Positions 25,843 through 32,998 of a stretch of 37,384 bases of DNA are shown here, piece by piece. The stretch's first letter is position 1. Each line of letters starts with the position of its first letter. Location: the NCBI GenBank assembly GCA_026414545.1, contig JAOAIU010000067.1, positions 1 through 37,384 on the forward strand, given 5' to 3'. A program made the translations under genes and the position numbers. Source of the stretch: Candidatus Saccharicenans sp. GTDB taxonomy: Bacteria; Acidobacteriota; Aminicenantia; Aminicenantales; Saccharicenantaceae. The notes under the pieces were generated by a model that searched no databases, was not told the origin of the DNA, and was given only the letters and a program-made list of their open reading frames with translations.

Positions 25843-25856
25843 GGAACATTTGTTCC
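25843..25856. promoter_or_regulatory. Inverted repeat at about -113 from the sigma-54 start
   Basis: GGAACA-TT-TGTTCC, a perfect dyad of six-base arms. Its core GAAC-N4-GTTC also resembles the SOS box of Gram-positive-type LexA, but no DNA-repair gene is adjacent. With the dyad 30 bases away it fits an enhancer site of a sigma-54 activator. Confidence 0.45.
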
Positions 25857-26115
25857 GCTGGCTGCCCGGCCTGGCTGTGGATTCAGGTCAGAGTAAAAAT
25901 ATAGAAGATAACCTGAAGCTTAAAAGGGAGCCGGGGTGAGCAATAAGAAAATGGATTTATGCCACATGAAAACCCGTTTTCTTTTCCTCCATAAAGGCTA
26001 AACAATCATAAGCCCCCCGATTAAAGAAAAAACTCCTGCTCGCGATTTATACCCGTTGAGAAGACGGGATGGCCAGATTTTTAAGAAAGAAGAAATATCA
26101 TTTGTAAAAATAAAA

Positions 26116-26136
26116 GGGCTGCCGTCCCGGCAGCCC
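26116..26136 (-). terminator. Terminator of the Spy-like gene
   Basis: Perfect eight-base stem GGGCTGCC/GGCAGCCC with a five-base loop. Read on the minus strand it is followed by TTTTATTTTT. It lies 38 bases beyond the stop at 26175. Confidence 0.85.
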
Positions 26137-26174
26137 AATAACTCTTTTGATAACCGGACAGGGCAAGTCTCAGC

Positions 26175-26699
26175 TTACCACCACCAGCCCAGTGGCCTTC
26201 TATGGCGCATCAGCATCATGGCCCTGGCACCCATCCTGCCTCTTGGCCCCATCAGCAGGTCCCGGCGCAGCCTGAAGTCCTTTCTGTATTCTTCCAGTTT
26301 TTGAAGCTGTTCAGGAGTCAGGATTTTTTCCCACTCCTTCCTGTTCCTGAACATGGCCTTCATCCTCTCCGCTCTGAGCTTTGACATTTCGTCTATCAGG
26401 CTGTCTATTTTTTTCTCATCTGCTTTGGGGTCTTCCACAAGCTTTCTGAATTCATCACGAAGCCTGGCCATCTTCTCTCGGTGAGCCCTGGCCTCCTCCA
26501 GACGGGCCTTCCTGAATTCTTCCAGCTTCTTCTCCTGTTCGGGAGTGAGCTGGAGGGCGTCCTTTAATAGCTGATAACCGGCACCCCCACCGTGTCCCAT
26601 CATCCTCCGGCCGAACATCGGCTGGGCATGAAGGCCGGCCGCCAGCAGTGAGCCGGCCAGGATAACCATCAAAAGGATAGCTAGCTCCTTGCTTCTCAT
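26175..26699 (-). CDS. Spy/CpxP-like periplasmic protein
   Basis: 174 residues. Signal peptide at 1-26 (AILLMVILAGSLLAAGLHAQ). The mature protein is helical and highly charged, with two LTPEQ motifs (LTPEQEKKLEEFRK and LTPEQLQKLEEYRK) that define the Spy/CpxP/ZraP family of periplasmic chaperones and metal-stress proteins. Met- and Gly-rich ends (GRRMMGHGGG and MGARAMMLMRHRR) could bind metal. I start at ATG 26699 because AGGAGG lies seven bases upstream; an in-frame ATG at 26735 would place that ribosome site inside the coding region. The gene has its own terminator. A 10-bp inverted repeat with a 30-base loop lies upstream. The exact role is unproven. Confidence 0.85.
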   Translation of the reverse strand: MRSKELAILLMVILAGSLLAAGLHAQPMFGRRMMGHGGGAGYQLLKDALQLTPEQEKKLEEFRKARLEEARAHREKMARLRDEFRKLVEDPKADEKKIDSLIDEMSKLRAERMKAMFRNRKEWEKILTPEQLQKLEEYRKDFRLRRDLLMGPRGRMGARAMMLMRHRRPLGWWW

Positions 26700-26717
26700 T
26701 TTATTTCCTCCTGAAGC

Positions 26718-26767
26718 AATTCTCTTTGGCCTCATTCATCAATATTAGACAAGGCGAAAAGAGAATT
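26718..26767 (-). repeat. 10-bp perfect inverted repeat with 30-base loop
   Basis: AATTCTCTTT at 26718-26727 and AAAGAGAATT at 26758-26767 are exact inverse complements. The repeat begins 11 bases beyond the sugar-permease stop and ends just before the Spy-like ribosome site. Without a T-run it is a poor terminator; an RNA stem that separates expression of the two genes or an operator are both possible. Confidence 0.5.
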
Positions 26768-26777
26768 CTTGGGAAAG

Positions 26778-27746
26778 TTATTCCTGCCGGTGGCGCAGCC
26801 GGTCCAGGGTAACGGCGGCGATGATTATGGCTCCGATGATTATTTCCTGGAAATAGTTGGGCCAACCCATCATGGTGCAGCCGTTTCGGAGAAAGGCCAT
26901 GATGAATACCCCGACCAGGGTCCCCAGGATGCTGCCCTCACCTCCGCTGAGGCTTCCCCCGCCTATGACCACGGCCGCGATAATATCCAGCTCCAGGCCC
27001 ATGGCCACAGTCGGGTCGCCCACCGTCAACCGGGAAAACTCCATCACCCCGGCCAGACCGCAGAGCAGCCCGGAAATGGTATAGACCGCAACTTTAACCC
27101 GGTCGGTCCTGACCCCGCACAGCCTGGCCGTAAGCTCGTTGGAACCTATGGCCAGAGCATGACGGCCAAAAACCGTCTTCCTCAGCAGAACGGCCATGAC
27201 CAGCGAAAATAGAATCATCAACCAGATCCCGGGAGAAACCAGCAGCCAGGATGGCCTCGGGCTTCTGACCATGAGCTCGTTGAGCCAGCTCAACGGGGCG
27301 TCAATTTTCTGGTTTTTAGCTACCCATTTGGCCAGGCCGCGGGCAATGCCCATCATGCCCAGGGTGACGATAAACGGCACCAGCCTCAGCCTGGTGATCA
27401 AAAAGCCGTTAAGAAGGCCCACTGTGCCCCCGGCCGCCACCCCGACCAGAGCCGCCAGGAGGGGCGGCATCCCCAGGTTGATGGCATAAGCCACCAGAAC
27501 ACAACTCAAAGCCAGGTTGGAGGCCGCCGACAGGTCAATCCCGCCGCTGACTATGATCAGGGTCATGCCCAGGGCGCACAGGGCCACAATCACCGACTGG
27601 GTGGCCACGCTCTTGATATTGGCCAGGTTCAGGAAACGGTCCGAGACTTCTGGCATAAAAGAAAATATGGTTATAACCAGTATCAGGCCAACGAACGGCC
27701 CGGCCAGTCCAGCAATCTTCTTCAAAGCGCTGCCTGTGATTTTCAA
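26778..27746 (-). CDS. Sugar ABC transporter permease (RbsC type)
   Basis: 322-residue inner-membrane permease of the ribose/galactose ABC family (BPD_transp_2). Eight to ten hydrophobic helices are visible. Family features: GGIDLSAASNLAL near residue 67 (a proline-free variant of the usual GGIDLSVG), NGFLITRLRLVPFIVTLGM near 130, and the EAA-like loop GLLCGLAGVMEFSR/GGSLSGGEGSILGT. Its start overlaps the stop of the ATPase gene by four bases, indicating a coupled operon. It would form a homodimeric channel with the ATPase. The sugar is not known; autoinducer-2 or purine-nucleoside importers share this fold. Confidence 0.92.
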   Translation of the reverse strand: MKITGSALKKIAGLAGPFVGLILVITIFSFMPEVSDRFLNLANIKSVATQSVIVALCALGMTLIIVSGGIDLSAASNLALSCVLVAYAINLGMPPLLAALVGVAAGGTVGLLNGFLITRLRLVPFIVTLGMMGIARGLAKWVAKNQKIDAPLSWLNELMVRSPRPSWLLVSPGIWLMILFSLVMAVLLRKTVFGRHALAIGSNELTARLCGVRTDRVKVAVYTISGLLCGLAGVMEFSRLTVGDPTVAMGLELDIIAAVVIGGGSLSGGEGSILGTLVGVFIMAFLRNGCTMMGWPNYFQEIIIGAIIIAAVTLDRLRHRQE

Positions 27747-29269
27747 GGTCTTTCTCCTGAAACGACCGGGTCGCTTTCCCGGCCGGTGATGGCTGCCTTC
27801 ATCAGGCCGGCTTCGGTCCAGTCTGCGGCCGGACGGACCTCCACCAGCTGTCCACGGTGGAAAACGGCAATCCGGTCGGCCACGCCCAGCAATTCCGGCA
27901 GGTAGGAGCTGACAAAGATGACTGCCTTGTTATCGGCAGCCAGCCGTCCCATCAGCTCATATATCTGGGCCTTACTCATGACATCAATTCCCCGGGTGGG
28001 CTCATCCAGCAAGAAGACTTCAGCTTCCTGGTGAAGCAACCTGGCCAGGGCCACTTTCTGCTGGTTCCCGCCTGATAGAGTCCAGAGCTTCTGTTCCGGG
28101 GAACGGGCCTTGATGTTAACCCGGTCCATCCACTCAGAAGCCGCCGCTTTTTGCTTCCGGCCGTTGAGGAATCCGGCTCGCAGGTAGGGCTTCAACCGGC
28201 TCAGGGTCAGGTTATCGGCCAGGCTCATCCTGACAGCCAGACCCTCCACCTGCCGGTCTTCACTCAGCATGCCCAGGCCACACTCGATGCTGACCGCAGT
28301 GTGGGAAGGCCGGAATTTCTGTCCGGCAACCATTACCAGTCCCTCCTCCAGCCGGTCCAGGCCGAACAGGGCCCTTAAGAATTCAGTCCGGCCGGCTCCC
28401 ACCAGGCCGGCCACGCCCAGGATTTCCCCGCGCCGGAGCTCGAGGTCGACCGGTCGGCTCATCCTGACGCTCCTTAGTCCGGAGCAACGCAGGACCACTT
28501 CTCCCGGTTGATGAGGCAGCCGCGGGAAGAGCTCCGAAATTCTCCGGCCAATCATCAGCTGGATGAGTTCTTCCACCGAAGTTTCCTGGATCAGGCCACG
28601 GCCGGCCACCTTGCCATCCCGCAGAACCGTAAAGCGGTCGGCAATCTCCAGGACCTCTTCCAGGAAATGGCTGATGTAGATTATGCCCACGCCCTCGGCC
28701 CGGAGTTTTCGGATGATCTCGAACAGGCGCCTGGTATCTTCCTGGGACAGGGAACTGGTCGGCTCATCCATCACCAGGATCCTGGCCTGGCTGGCCAGGG
28801 CCCGGGCAATTTCCACCACCTGCCTGGCCCCTACCGACAACTTCCTGACGGGAATGCCCGGAGAAATTTCCGGATGGCACAGGAACTCCAGAACCTTTTT
28901 GATTTTCTCCAGGTTCTTGTTCCGGTTGACCAGTCCGAGACGTGATTCTTCCTGGCCGAGCATGATATTTTCTTCCACGGTCAGGTGCGGGGCCAGGTTG
29001 AGTTCCTGGTAAATTACCGCTATCCCCTGGCGGCGTCCGTCGAGCGGCCCGGTCGGTCGATATTCGGCGCCGGAAATCAACATCCGGCCACGGTCAGGCT
29101 TATAGGCCCCGCTGAGGATTTTGATCAGGGTACTCTTGCCAGCCCCGTTCTCACCCAGGAGAGCGTGTACTTCTCCCGCCCTCAGGTCAAAATCGACCGA
29201 GTCCAGAACCAGGTTGGGGCCAAAACGTTTGCTGATTCCTGTTAAGCTCAGAAGCGATTGTTCTGGCAT
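27743..29269 (-). CDS. Sugar ABC transporter ATPase, tandem cassette (RbsA type)
   Basis: 508-residue ATPase with two fused nucleotide-binding cassettes. The first has Walker A GENGAGKST, signature LSVGARQVVE and Walker B ILVMDEPTS. The second has a degenerate Walker A (GLVGAGRTE), signature LSGGNQQKV and Walker B VFLLDEPTRGID. This split between a canonical and an altered site is normal for RbsA/MglA-type proteins. The ATG has only a weak AAGG upstream, and the gene lies 51 bases after the binding-protein gene, so translation may depend on the operon. Together with the flanking permease and binding protein it makes a complete importer. Confidence 0.94.
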   Translation of the reverse strand: MPEQSLLSLTGISKRFGPNLVLDSVDFDLRAGEVHALLGENGAGKSTLIKILSGAYKPDRGRMLISGAEYRPTGPLDGRRQGIAVIYQELNLAPHLTVEENIMLGQEESRLGLVNRNKNLEKIKKVLEFLCHPEISPGIPVRKLSVGARQVVEIARALASQARILVMDEPTSSLSQEDTRRLFEIIRKLRAEGVGIIYISHFLEEVLEIADRFTVLRDGKVAGRGLIQETSVEELIQLMIGRRISELFPRLPHQPGEVVLRCSGLRSVRMSRPVDLELRRGEILGVAGLVGAGRTEFLRALFGLDRLEEGLVMVAGQKFRPSHTAVSIECGLGMLSEDRQVEGLAVRMSLADNLTLSRLKPYLRAGFLNGRKQKAAASEWMDRVNIKARSPEQKLWTLSGGNQQKVALARLLHQEAEVFLLDEPTRGIDVMSKAQIYELMGRLAADNKAVIFVSSYLPELLGVADRIAVFHRGQLVEVRPAADWTEAGLMKAAITGRESDPVVSGERP

Positions 29270-29320
29270 GGCAGCAACTGACCTTCAATCGGTTGATTCC
29301 AGCGACCAGGGACACCGGCT

Positions 29321-30331
29321 TCAGCGGACATACCTGGCAAAGTCGGGTTCCAGCAGATTCCTGATTTCCGGCTGGTTCATGTTCTCAGGAGTGGCCACGG
29401 TGACTCCGGTATCGATTCTTTTTTCCACCGGCCGGCCCTGGATATGGTCCAGCAGGACTTTGACCGCCAAGTAACCCATCTTCATCGGGTCCTGCAGCAC
29501 CAGCCCCTGGATCTCGTTATTCTCCAGGGCCTGAATCAACTTGGCTGAGCTGTCAAAGCCCACCAGCTTAACCTTGCCGGCCAGGCCATAATGTTGCAGT
29601 GCTCTCAGGGCCCCGAAGGTACTGGACTCGTTGGGAGCGAATATTCCTTCCACCTGCGGATAGCGGCTGAGCAGGTTTTCGGTCAGCTGGTAAGCGGACT
29701 CAGTGGTGGTTCCGGCGTACTGGTCTTTAACCAGGAATTCAATTCCCGGATAGTCCTTGGTTATCGTCTCCAGGAAGCCCTGCTCCCGGAAAGTGGTGCT
29801 GGCCGAGCCCTCCAGGTAGCGGATCAGGAAAATCTTTCCTTTTCCACCCAGTACTTCGGCCAGGCGGCGGGCGGCCAGCACTCCGCCCTGATAGTTATCG
29901 GTCGCCACAAAGCTTATATAGTTATCGCCCTGCAGGTTGGAATCCATGATGACCACCGGTATTCCATCCCTCATGGCTTCATCCACCGGACGCATCAGGG
30001 CCCGGTCGTCGAGCGGGGCCAGGACTATCCCGTCCACCCGCCGGCTGATGAAATCCTCCACCACAGTTATCTGCTGGGCCCGGTCGTCTTCCTTCTGCGG
30101 TCCCTTCCAGAAAATTTCCACTCCCAGTTCCTGCCCGGCTTTAACCGCCCCGGCATGAACTGCCTTCCAGAACTCGTGGGTTGTACCCTTGGGAATGACC
30201 GCAAGCTTGTAGGTTCTGGCCCCGGAGCCGGCAGACTGCTGGCCACCTGGACGGCAGGCCGCAGCCGACCAGACCAGAACGCTTATGGATAGAAAAAAAA
30301 TCGCTGAAAAAAATTTTATTCCTGGTTTCAT
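29321..30331 (-). CDS. Sugar-binding lipoprotein of ABC importer (RbsB type)
   Basis: 336-residue periplasmic binding protein of the ribose-binding (Peripla_BP_4) family. The lipobox SAAAC with Cys26 indicates a lipid-anchored form. The two-lobed fold is marked by IPKGTTHEFWKAV, VDGIVLAPLDD, GIPVVIMDSNL, FVATDNYQGG and IFAPNESSTFGAL. It is the first gene of the importer operon. A promoter with the -10 box six bases before the ATG and no visible Shine-Dalgarno sequence suggests a leaderless message. Homologues bind pentoses, hexoses or inositol; the ligand here is not decidable by eye and no sugar kinase is adjacent. Confidence 0.92.
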   Translation of the reverse strand: MKPGIKFFSAIFFLSISVLVWSAAACRPGGQQSAGSGARTYKLAVIPKGTTHEFWKAVHAGAVKAGQELGVEIFWKGPQKEDDRAQQITVVEDFISRRVDGIVLAPLDDRALMRPVDEAMRDGIPVVIMDSNLQGDNYISFVATDNYQGGVLAARRLAEVLGGKGKIFLIRYLEGSASTTFREQGFLETITKDYPGIEFLVKDQYAGTTTESAYQLTENLLSRYPQVEGIFAPNESSTFGALRALQHYGLAGKVKLVGFDSSAKLIQALENNEIQGLVLQDPMKMGYLAVKVLLDHIQGRPVEKRIDTGVTVATPENMNQPEIRNLLEPDFARYVR

Positions 30332-30337
30332 GGCCTC

Positions 30338-30367
30338 AGTATAAATCAGCCCACAGAATCAAGTCAA
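30338..30367 (-). promoter_or_regulatory. Promoter of the sugar importer operon
   Basis: Minus strand TTGACT (30367-30362) and TATACT (30343-30338) with an 18-base spacer (TTATAC with 17). The ATG follows six bases after the -10, so the start of transcription would coincide with the start codon. Confidence 0.6.
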
Positions 30368-30386
30368 AACAGGAATTTAAAAAAAT

Positions 30387-30420
30387 AAGGAGAACAACTC
30401 GCAGGAGAGTTGTCCTCCTT
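30387..30420 (-). terminator. Terminator after the 65-residue protein gene
   Basis: A 14-base stem with one mismatch (AAGGAGAACAACTC at 30387-30400 against 30407-30420) and a six-base loop. On the minus strand it is followed by TTATTTTTTT. It separates the FadL transcript from the sugar importer promoter. Confidence 0.85.
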
Positions 30421-30463
30421 CTTGATTACAGGACTATTCAGAGATTCAAGAGCAAAAAAACGA

Positions 30464-30661
30464 TCAGGCCTTCTTGAGAATGGGCATGCCGGTCTTGGCA
30501 GTTTCCACCACCGTGTAGCCGGCGGGAACGTTGTCCAGGGCGCCCGGTCTGACTTCTCTGGCAAAATAGTAGATAGTCTGCATCTTGCCGCCCCGTAGCT
30601 TCACTTCACGCGAATGCAGGTAGTAGGTCACTCCCTTTTTGTTGGTGAATGCGTATGGCAT
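30464..30661 (-). CDS. Conserved 65-residue protein, unknown function
   Basis: 65 residues, MPYAFTNKKG start, then VTYYLHSREVKLRGG, IYYFAREVRPGALDNVP and GYTVVETAKTGMPILKK. I recognise this as the pattern of a short uncharacterised protein seen in several bacterial phyla, with a conserved tyrosine-rich beta-hairpin and basic C-terminus; no function is known to me. A TGGAGG ribosome site precedes the ATG. It follows the FadL gene by 31 bases in the same direction and is closed by a strong terminator, so the two are probably one transcript. It has no signal peptide. Confidence 0.82.
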   Translation of the reverse strand: MPYAFTNKKGVTYYLHSREVKLRGGKMQTIYYFAREVRPGALDNVPAGYTVVETAKTGMPILKKA

Positions 30662-30692
30662 GAATTAAACCTCCAAAAAAATTTTTTCCAAA

Positions 30693-31955
30693 CTAAAACC
30701 GGTATCCCAGGGTAACACCCAGAAGCTGGGCGCTGGTCTGGTAAGTTCCGGCGCCGAGGCCCAGCGGGTAGATGTCCCGGTTGGGCGAAGTCCTGTCCTG
30801 AAACAGTTCGTACATGTAAGCCACGTCAACGCTGAACTTGCCCTTAGTATAACCGAATCCCAGGGTAAATGCCACCCGGCTGGCATCGGGCAGGGCCGGG
30901 TCCATGGTTTCCACGGGCTGGGGGGTCTGGTCATAGATGACGCCGCCCCGCAGGGCAAAATTATCGTTGAGCAGGTACTGCAGGGCCGCCCGCAGCAGAA
31001 TTGAATTTTTGAAATTCTCTTCTACCACTTCCTGCTCGGTCATACCGTTCTCAAAAACGATATCGATTACATAACTGTCGTAGACTTTCCAGGTGAGATA
31101 CTGCCCGGCCACGGCCACCAGCACCTTCGGGCTGACCTGATATGAAAAACCCAGGTCGAAGATGTTAGGATGCTTGAAGGATGTGGTGACCACACCCGTT
31201 CCCGGAATGTAAGGCTGAATGGGAGTGGGCACGCGGCTCTTGTCGAGGAAGAAATCGCCGTCGTAATCCACCGTAAAATTGCTTCTCCAGTTAAACCCGG
31301 CTGAGAATTTACCCTTCTTGAACAGCAAGCCGGCATTGAAGGCCACCGCCTCGCCGGTCGCCTTCTTCAGAGAAGCCGGAACGTCTCCCGTCCAGACGTT
31401 TGGAATTACGATGTGCCGGGACAGGCTGAGCTTGAGCTTGGAATGAATGTAGGAGACCCCGAAGCCGATTGACAGGTTATCGTTAATTTTGACGGCCAGA
31501 GTCGGGTTAACGAACAGAGTCTGCATCGATGTTTCCGTGCAGATGTACTTCAGCGGATAGTTGACCGGCCAGGCCGTGCCCAGTCCGTAGGGAGCAAAAA
31601 CCCCCACCCCGAAGGCCAGCCTGGACCCGAAGCGGTGGGTCAGGTAAAAGTGCGGCGGGAAAAAGGTCTGGTCCAGCTGATAGACCTTCTGAAAGGCCGG
31701 GTCCGGCCAGCTGGGCAGGAGCAGCGATCCCGCCGGGAAGATGAAAGTTCCCCCGGCACTGACCCTGGTCCCGGGCAACCAGGCAATTCCAGCCGGATTG
31801 TAGAAAATGGCGCTGGGGTCGTTGGCGATGCTGACAAAGGCCCCGGCCAGGGCCATGGCCGCAGTTCCGTGTTCGTAAATCAAGAAACCTGAACCCATAG
31901 CTATAGAGCTAAGAACCAGTATAAAGACAACCATCAGACCCAGTGTCTTTTTCAT
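30693..31955 (-). CDS. FadL/OmpP1/TodX-type outer-membrane transport protein
   Basis: 420-residue outer-membrane beta-barrel of the FadL family, which passes long-chain fatty acids or hydrophobic compounds such as aromatic hydrocarbons. Signal peptide at ~1-20. The mature N-terminus shows the family hatch motif: SGFLIYEHGTAAMALAGAF, then NDPSAIFYNPAGIAWL. Alternating barrel strands follow and the protein ends in aromatic Phe, as outer-membrane proteins do. I start at ATG 31955 because AGGAGG lies seven bases before it; the ATG two codons upstream is too close to that site. A TTGACA-N17-TAAAAG promoter lies at 32008-32036. It is followed by the 65-residue gene. Substrate unknown. Confidence 0.92.
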   Translation of the reverse strand: MKKTLGLMVVFILVLSSIAMGSGFLIYEHGTAAMALAGAFVSIANDPSAIFYNPAGIAWLPGTRVSAGGTFIFPAGSLLLPSWPDPAFQKVYQLDQTFFPPHFYLTHRFGSRLAFGVGVFAPYGLGTAWPVNYPLKYICTETSMQTLFVNPTLAVKINDNLSIGFGVSYIHSKLKLSLSRHIVIPNVWTGDVPASLKKATGEAVAFNAGLLFKKGKFSAGFNWRSNFTVDYDGDFFLDKSRVPTPIQPYIPGTGVVTTSFKHPNIFDLGFSYQVSPKVLVAVAGQYLTWKVYDSYVIDIVFENGMTEQEVVEENFKNSILLRAALQYLLNDNFALRGGVIYDQTPQPVETMDPALPDASRVAFTLGFGYTKGKFSVDVAYMYELFQDRTSPNRDIYPLGLGAGTYQTSAQLLGVTLGYRF

Positions 31956-32007
31956 TTCCATCCCTCCTATTTCTCAGCGACTAATGCCCATAAATTATTC
32001 TGGCTTT

Positions 32008-32036
32008 CTTTTATTAAATTTACCCGGGGTTGTCAA
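32008..32036 (-). promoter_or_regulatory. Promoter candidate of the FadL gene
   Basis: Minus strand perfect TTGACA (32036-32031), 17-base spacer, weak -10 TAAAAG (32013-32008). The leader would be about 45 bases. Confidence 0.4.
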
Positions 32037-32059
32037 GCCAGCCAGAAAATTTCCCGAGG

Positions 32060-32356
32060 CTACTGAATGAAACCAACACCGGGCGGCACGTCGGCCGGAA
32101 CGATCGGCCCGAATATTTCTTCGTACCTTTTTATGTTTCCTTCCAGGGCCTCGGCAAACCGCTTGGCATGGGCCGGGCTCAGAATAACCCGGGAGACCAG
32201 CTTGCCCATCGGCCCGTCGGGAAAGATGAAAGCAAAATCGAAGATGAATTCTTCCCGGCTGTGCCTGATGGCAGCCAGGTTGGAGTACTGACCGACGGCG
32301 ATGTGTTCATCGACCTTGATGTCAATCTTCTTGTCCTTTAATTCATCCCTGTTCAT
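32060..32356 (-). CDS. DUF3467 family protein
   Basis: 98-residue DUF3467 member, a family of uncharacterised bacterial proteins. Conserved parts are visible: GQYSNLAAIRHSREEFIFDFAFIFP at residues ~22-46 and the VSRVILSPAHAKRFAEALEGNIKRYEEIFG helix. No signal peptide or membrane segment, so it is cytoplasmic. An AAGGAGG ribosome site lies seven bases before the ATG. The FadL gene follows in the same direction after a 104-base gap with its own promoter candidate. A promoter lies at 32517-32546. Function unknown. Confidence 0.92.
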   Translation of the reverse strand: MNRDELKDKKIDIKVDEHIAVGQYSNLAAIRHSREEFIFDFAFIFPDGPMGKLVSRVILSPAHAKRFAEALEGNIKRYEEIFGPIVPADVPPGVGFIQ

Positions 32357-32516
32357 TCTTCATCCTCCTTGATGAATTCACTCTCATTGAAGCTGGCCCT
32401 GACCTGATTTGACCATAATCATCTCTGACCATGGCCAGCCGGTAAGCATTGGCCAGCCCACCGACACTCGGGCCAACCGCCGACCGCGGCAGGCGCTTTG
32501 TTAATCGGTTCTTACC

Positions 32517-32546
32517 ATTAAACCTTATTAAGCCTTCCCTTGACAA
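32517..32546 (-). promoter_or_regulatory. Promoter candidate of the DUF3467 gene
   Basis: Minus strand TTGTCA (32546-32541), 18-base spacer, TTTAAT (32522-32517). It leaves a long leader of about 150 bases before the ATG. Confidence 0.4.
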
Positions 32547-32610
32547 TTGAATTCTAGTCCCGGGAACCGGCTCTGGCAACTCCATCTTTCATGTCTTTCC
32601 CGGTCATAAT

Positions 32611-32630
32611 ATATGAAAAAACATTCATAT
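32611..32630. promoter_or_regulatory. Operator-like dyad upstream of the DUF3467 promoter
   Basis: ATATGAA at 32611-32617 and TTCATAT at 32624-32630 form a perfect seven-base inverted repeat with a six-base spacer. It is about 70 bases upstream of the -35 box and is AT-rich like many repressor or activator sites. No adjacent regulator gene. Confidence 0.35.
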
Positions 32631-32859
32631 AAAGTCGTGATTCAAGGCCAGCCATTCAGTAAGACCGACTGGTCAGCCAGAGCTGATGCCCAACAAACCC
32701 GTAAACGGAATAAGATCAGCGGGAGCGGTTTGCTCTGCGGCCAACAGCAACCCGCGGCTTCAAACCAGAAGCCGTCAAAAAATTGATAACGTTAACGCAA
32801 ACATAAAAGATTTTTTTGTAACCTGCTGATATTTATAAAAATAAAATTTAAAAAAATGC

Positions 32860-32887
32860 TTGATTTTGCTTCCTACTGACTTATAAT
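32860..32887 (+). promoter_or_regulatory. Promoter of the small-RNA candidate
   Basis: TTGATT at 32860-32865, 16-base spacer, perfect TATAAT at 32882-32887, in strongly AT-rich DNA. The predicted start near 32894 coincides with the first base of a hairpin. Confidence 0.6.
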
Positions 32888-32893
32888 ATATTT

Positions 32894-32998
32894 GGCTTTC
32901 CTGTGCGGGCTGGGGAAAGCCCCCACCTTTTTGGTTCCCATCATCAACCCCCCTTTTGCTGACAACAGCCCGCATCTCTCTCCGATAAAATTTTTTTT
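32894..32998 (+). ncRNA. Candidate small RNA with H-type pseudoknot
   Basis: About 105 bases between a good promoter and a T8 run at 32991-32998. GGCTTTCC (32894-32901) pairs with GGAAAGCC (32914-32921), an eight-base stem with a 12-base loop. The loop segment TGCGGGCTG (32904-32912) is an exact complement of CAGCCCGCA (32966-32974), so the two pairings together form a pseudoknot, or they alternate as a switch. The 44-base connecting loop is pyrimidine-rich. No plus-strand gene follows for over 4 kb, so it is not a leader of a downstream gene. It does not match SRP RNA, tmRNA, RNase P or 6S RNA as I know them. Confidence 0.45.

Larger units (their letters stand above)
25721..26174. other. 454-base regulatory gap before the FecR/DUF6600 gene
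   Basis: It holds the sigma-54 promoter, two dyads and, at its far end, the terminator of the Spy-like gene (26116-26136). A 60-codon frame at 25757-25939 overlaps the dyads and has no ribosome site or recognisable similarity, so I do not call it. The part 25940-26110 is AT-rich and shows nothing I can name. Confidence 0.6.

Noticed and set aside
25757-25939. 60-codon plus-strand frame
   Set aside because: It overlaps the sigma-54 promoter and both dyads, and has no ribosome site.
32775-32975. 66-codon minus-strand frame
   Set aside because: It covers the promoter and stems of the small-RNA candidate and its translation looks random.
32894-32998. Known RNAs (SRP RNA, 6S RNA, preQ1 or fluoride riboswitch)
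   Set aside because: The conserved SRP GGAAGG/AGCAG loop is missing, the length is too short for 6S, and no riboswitch core or downstream gene is present.
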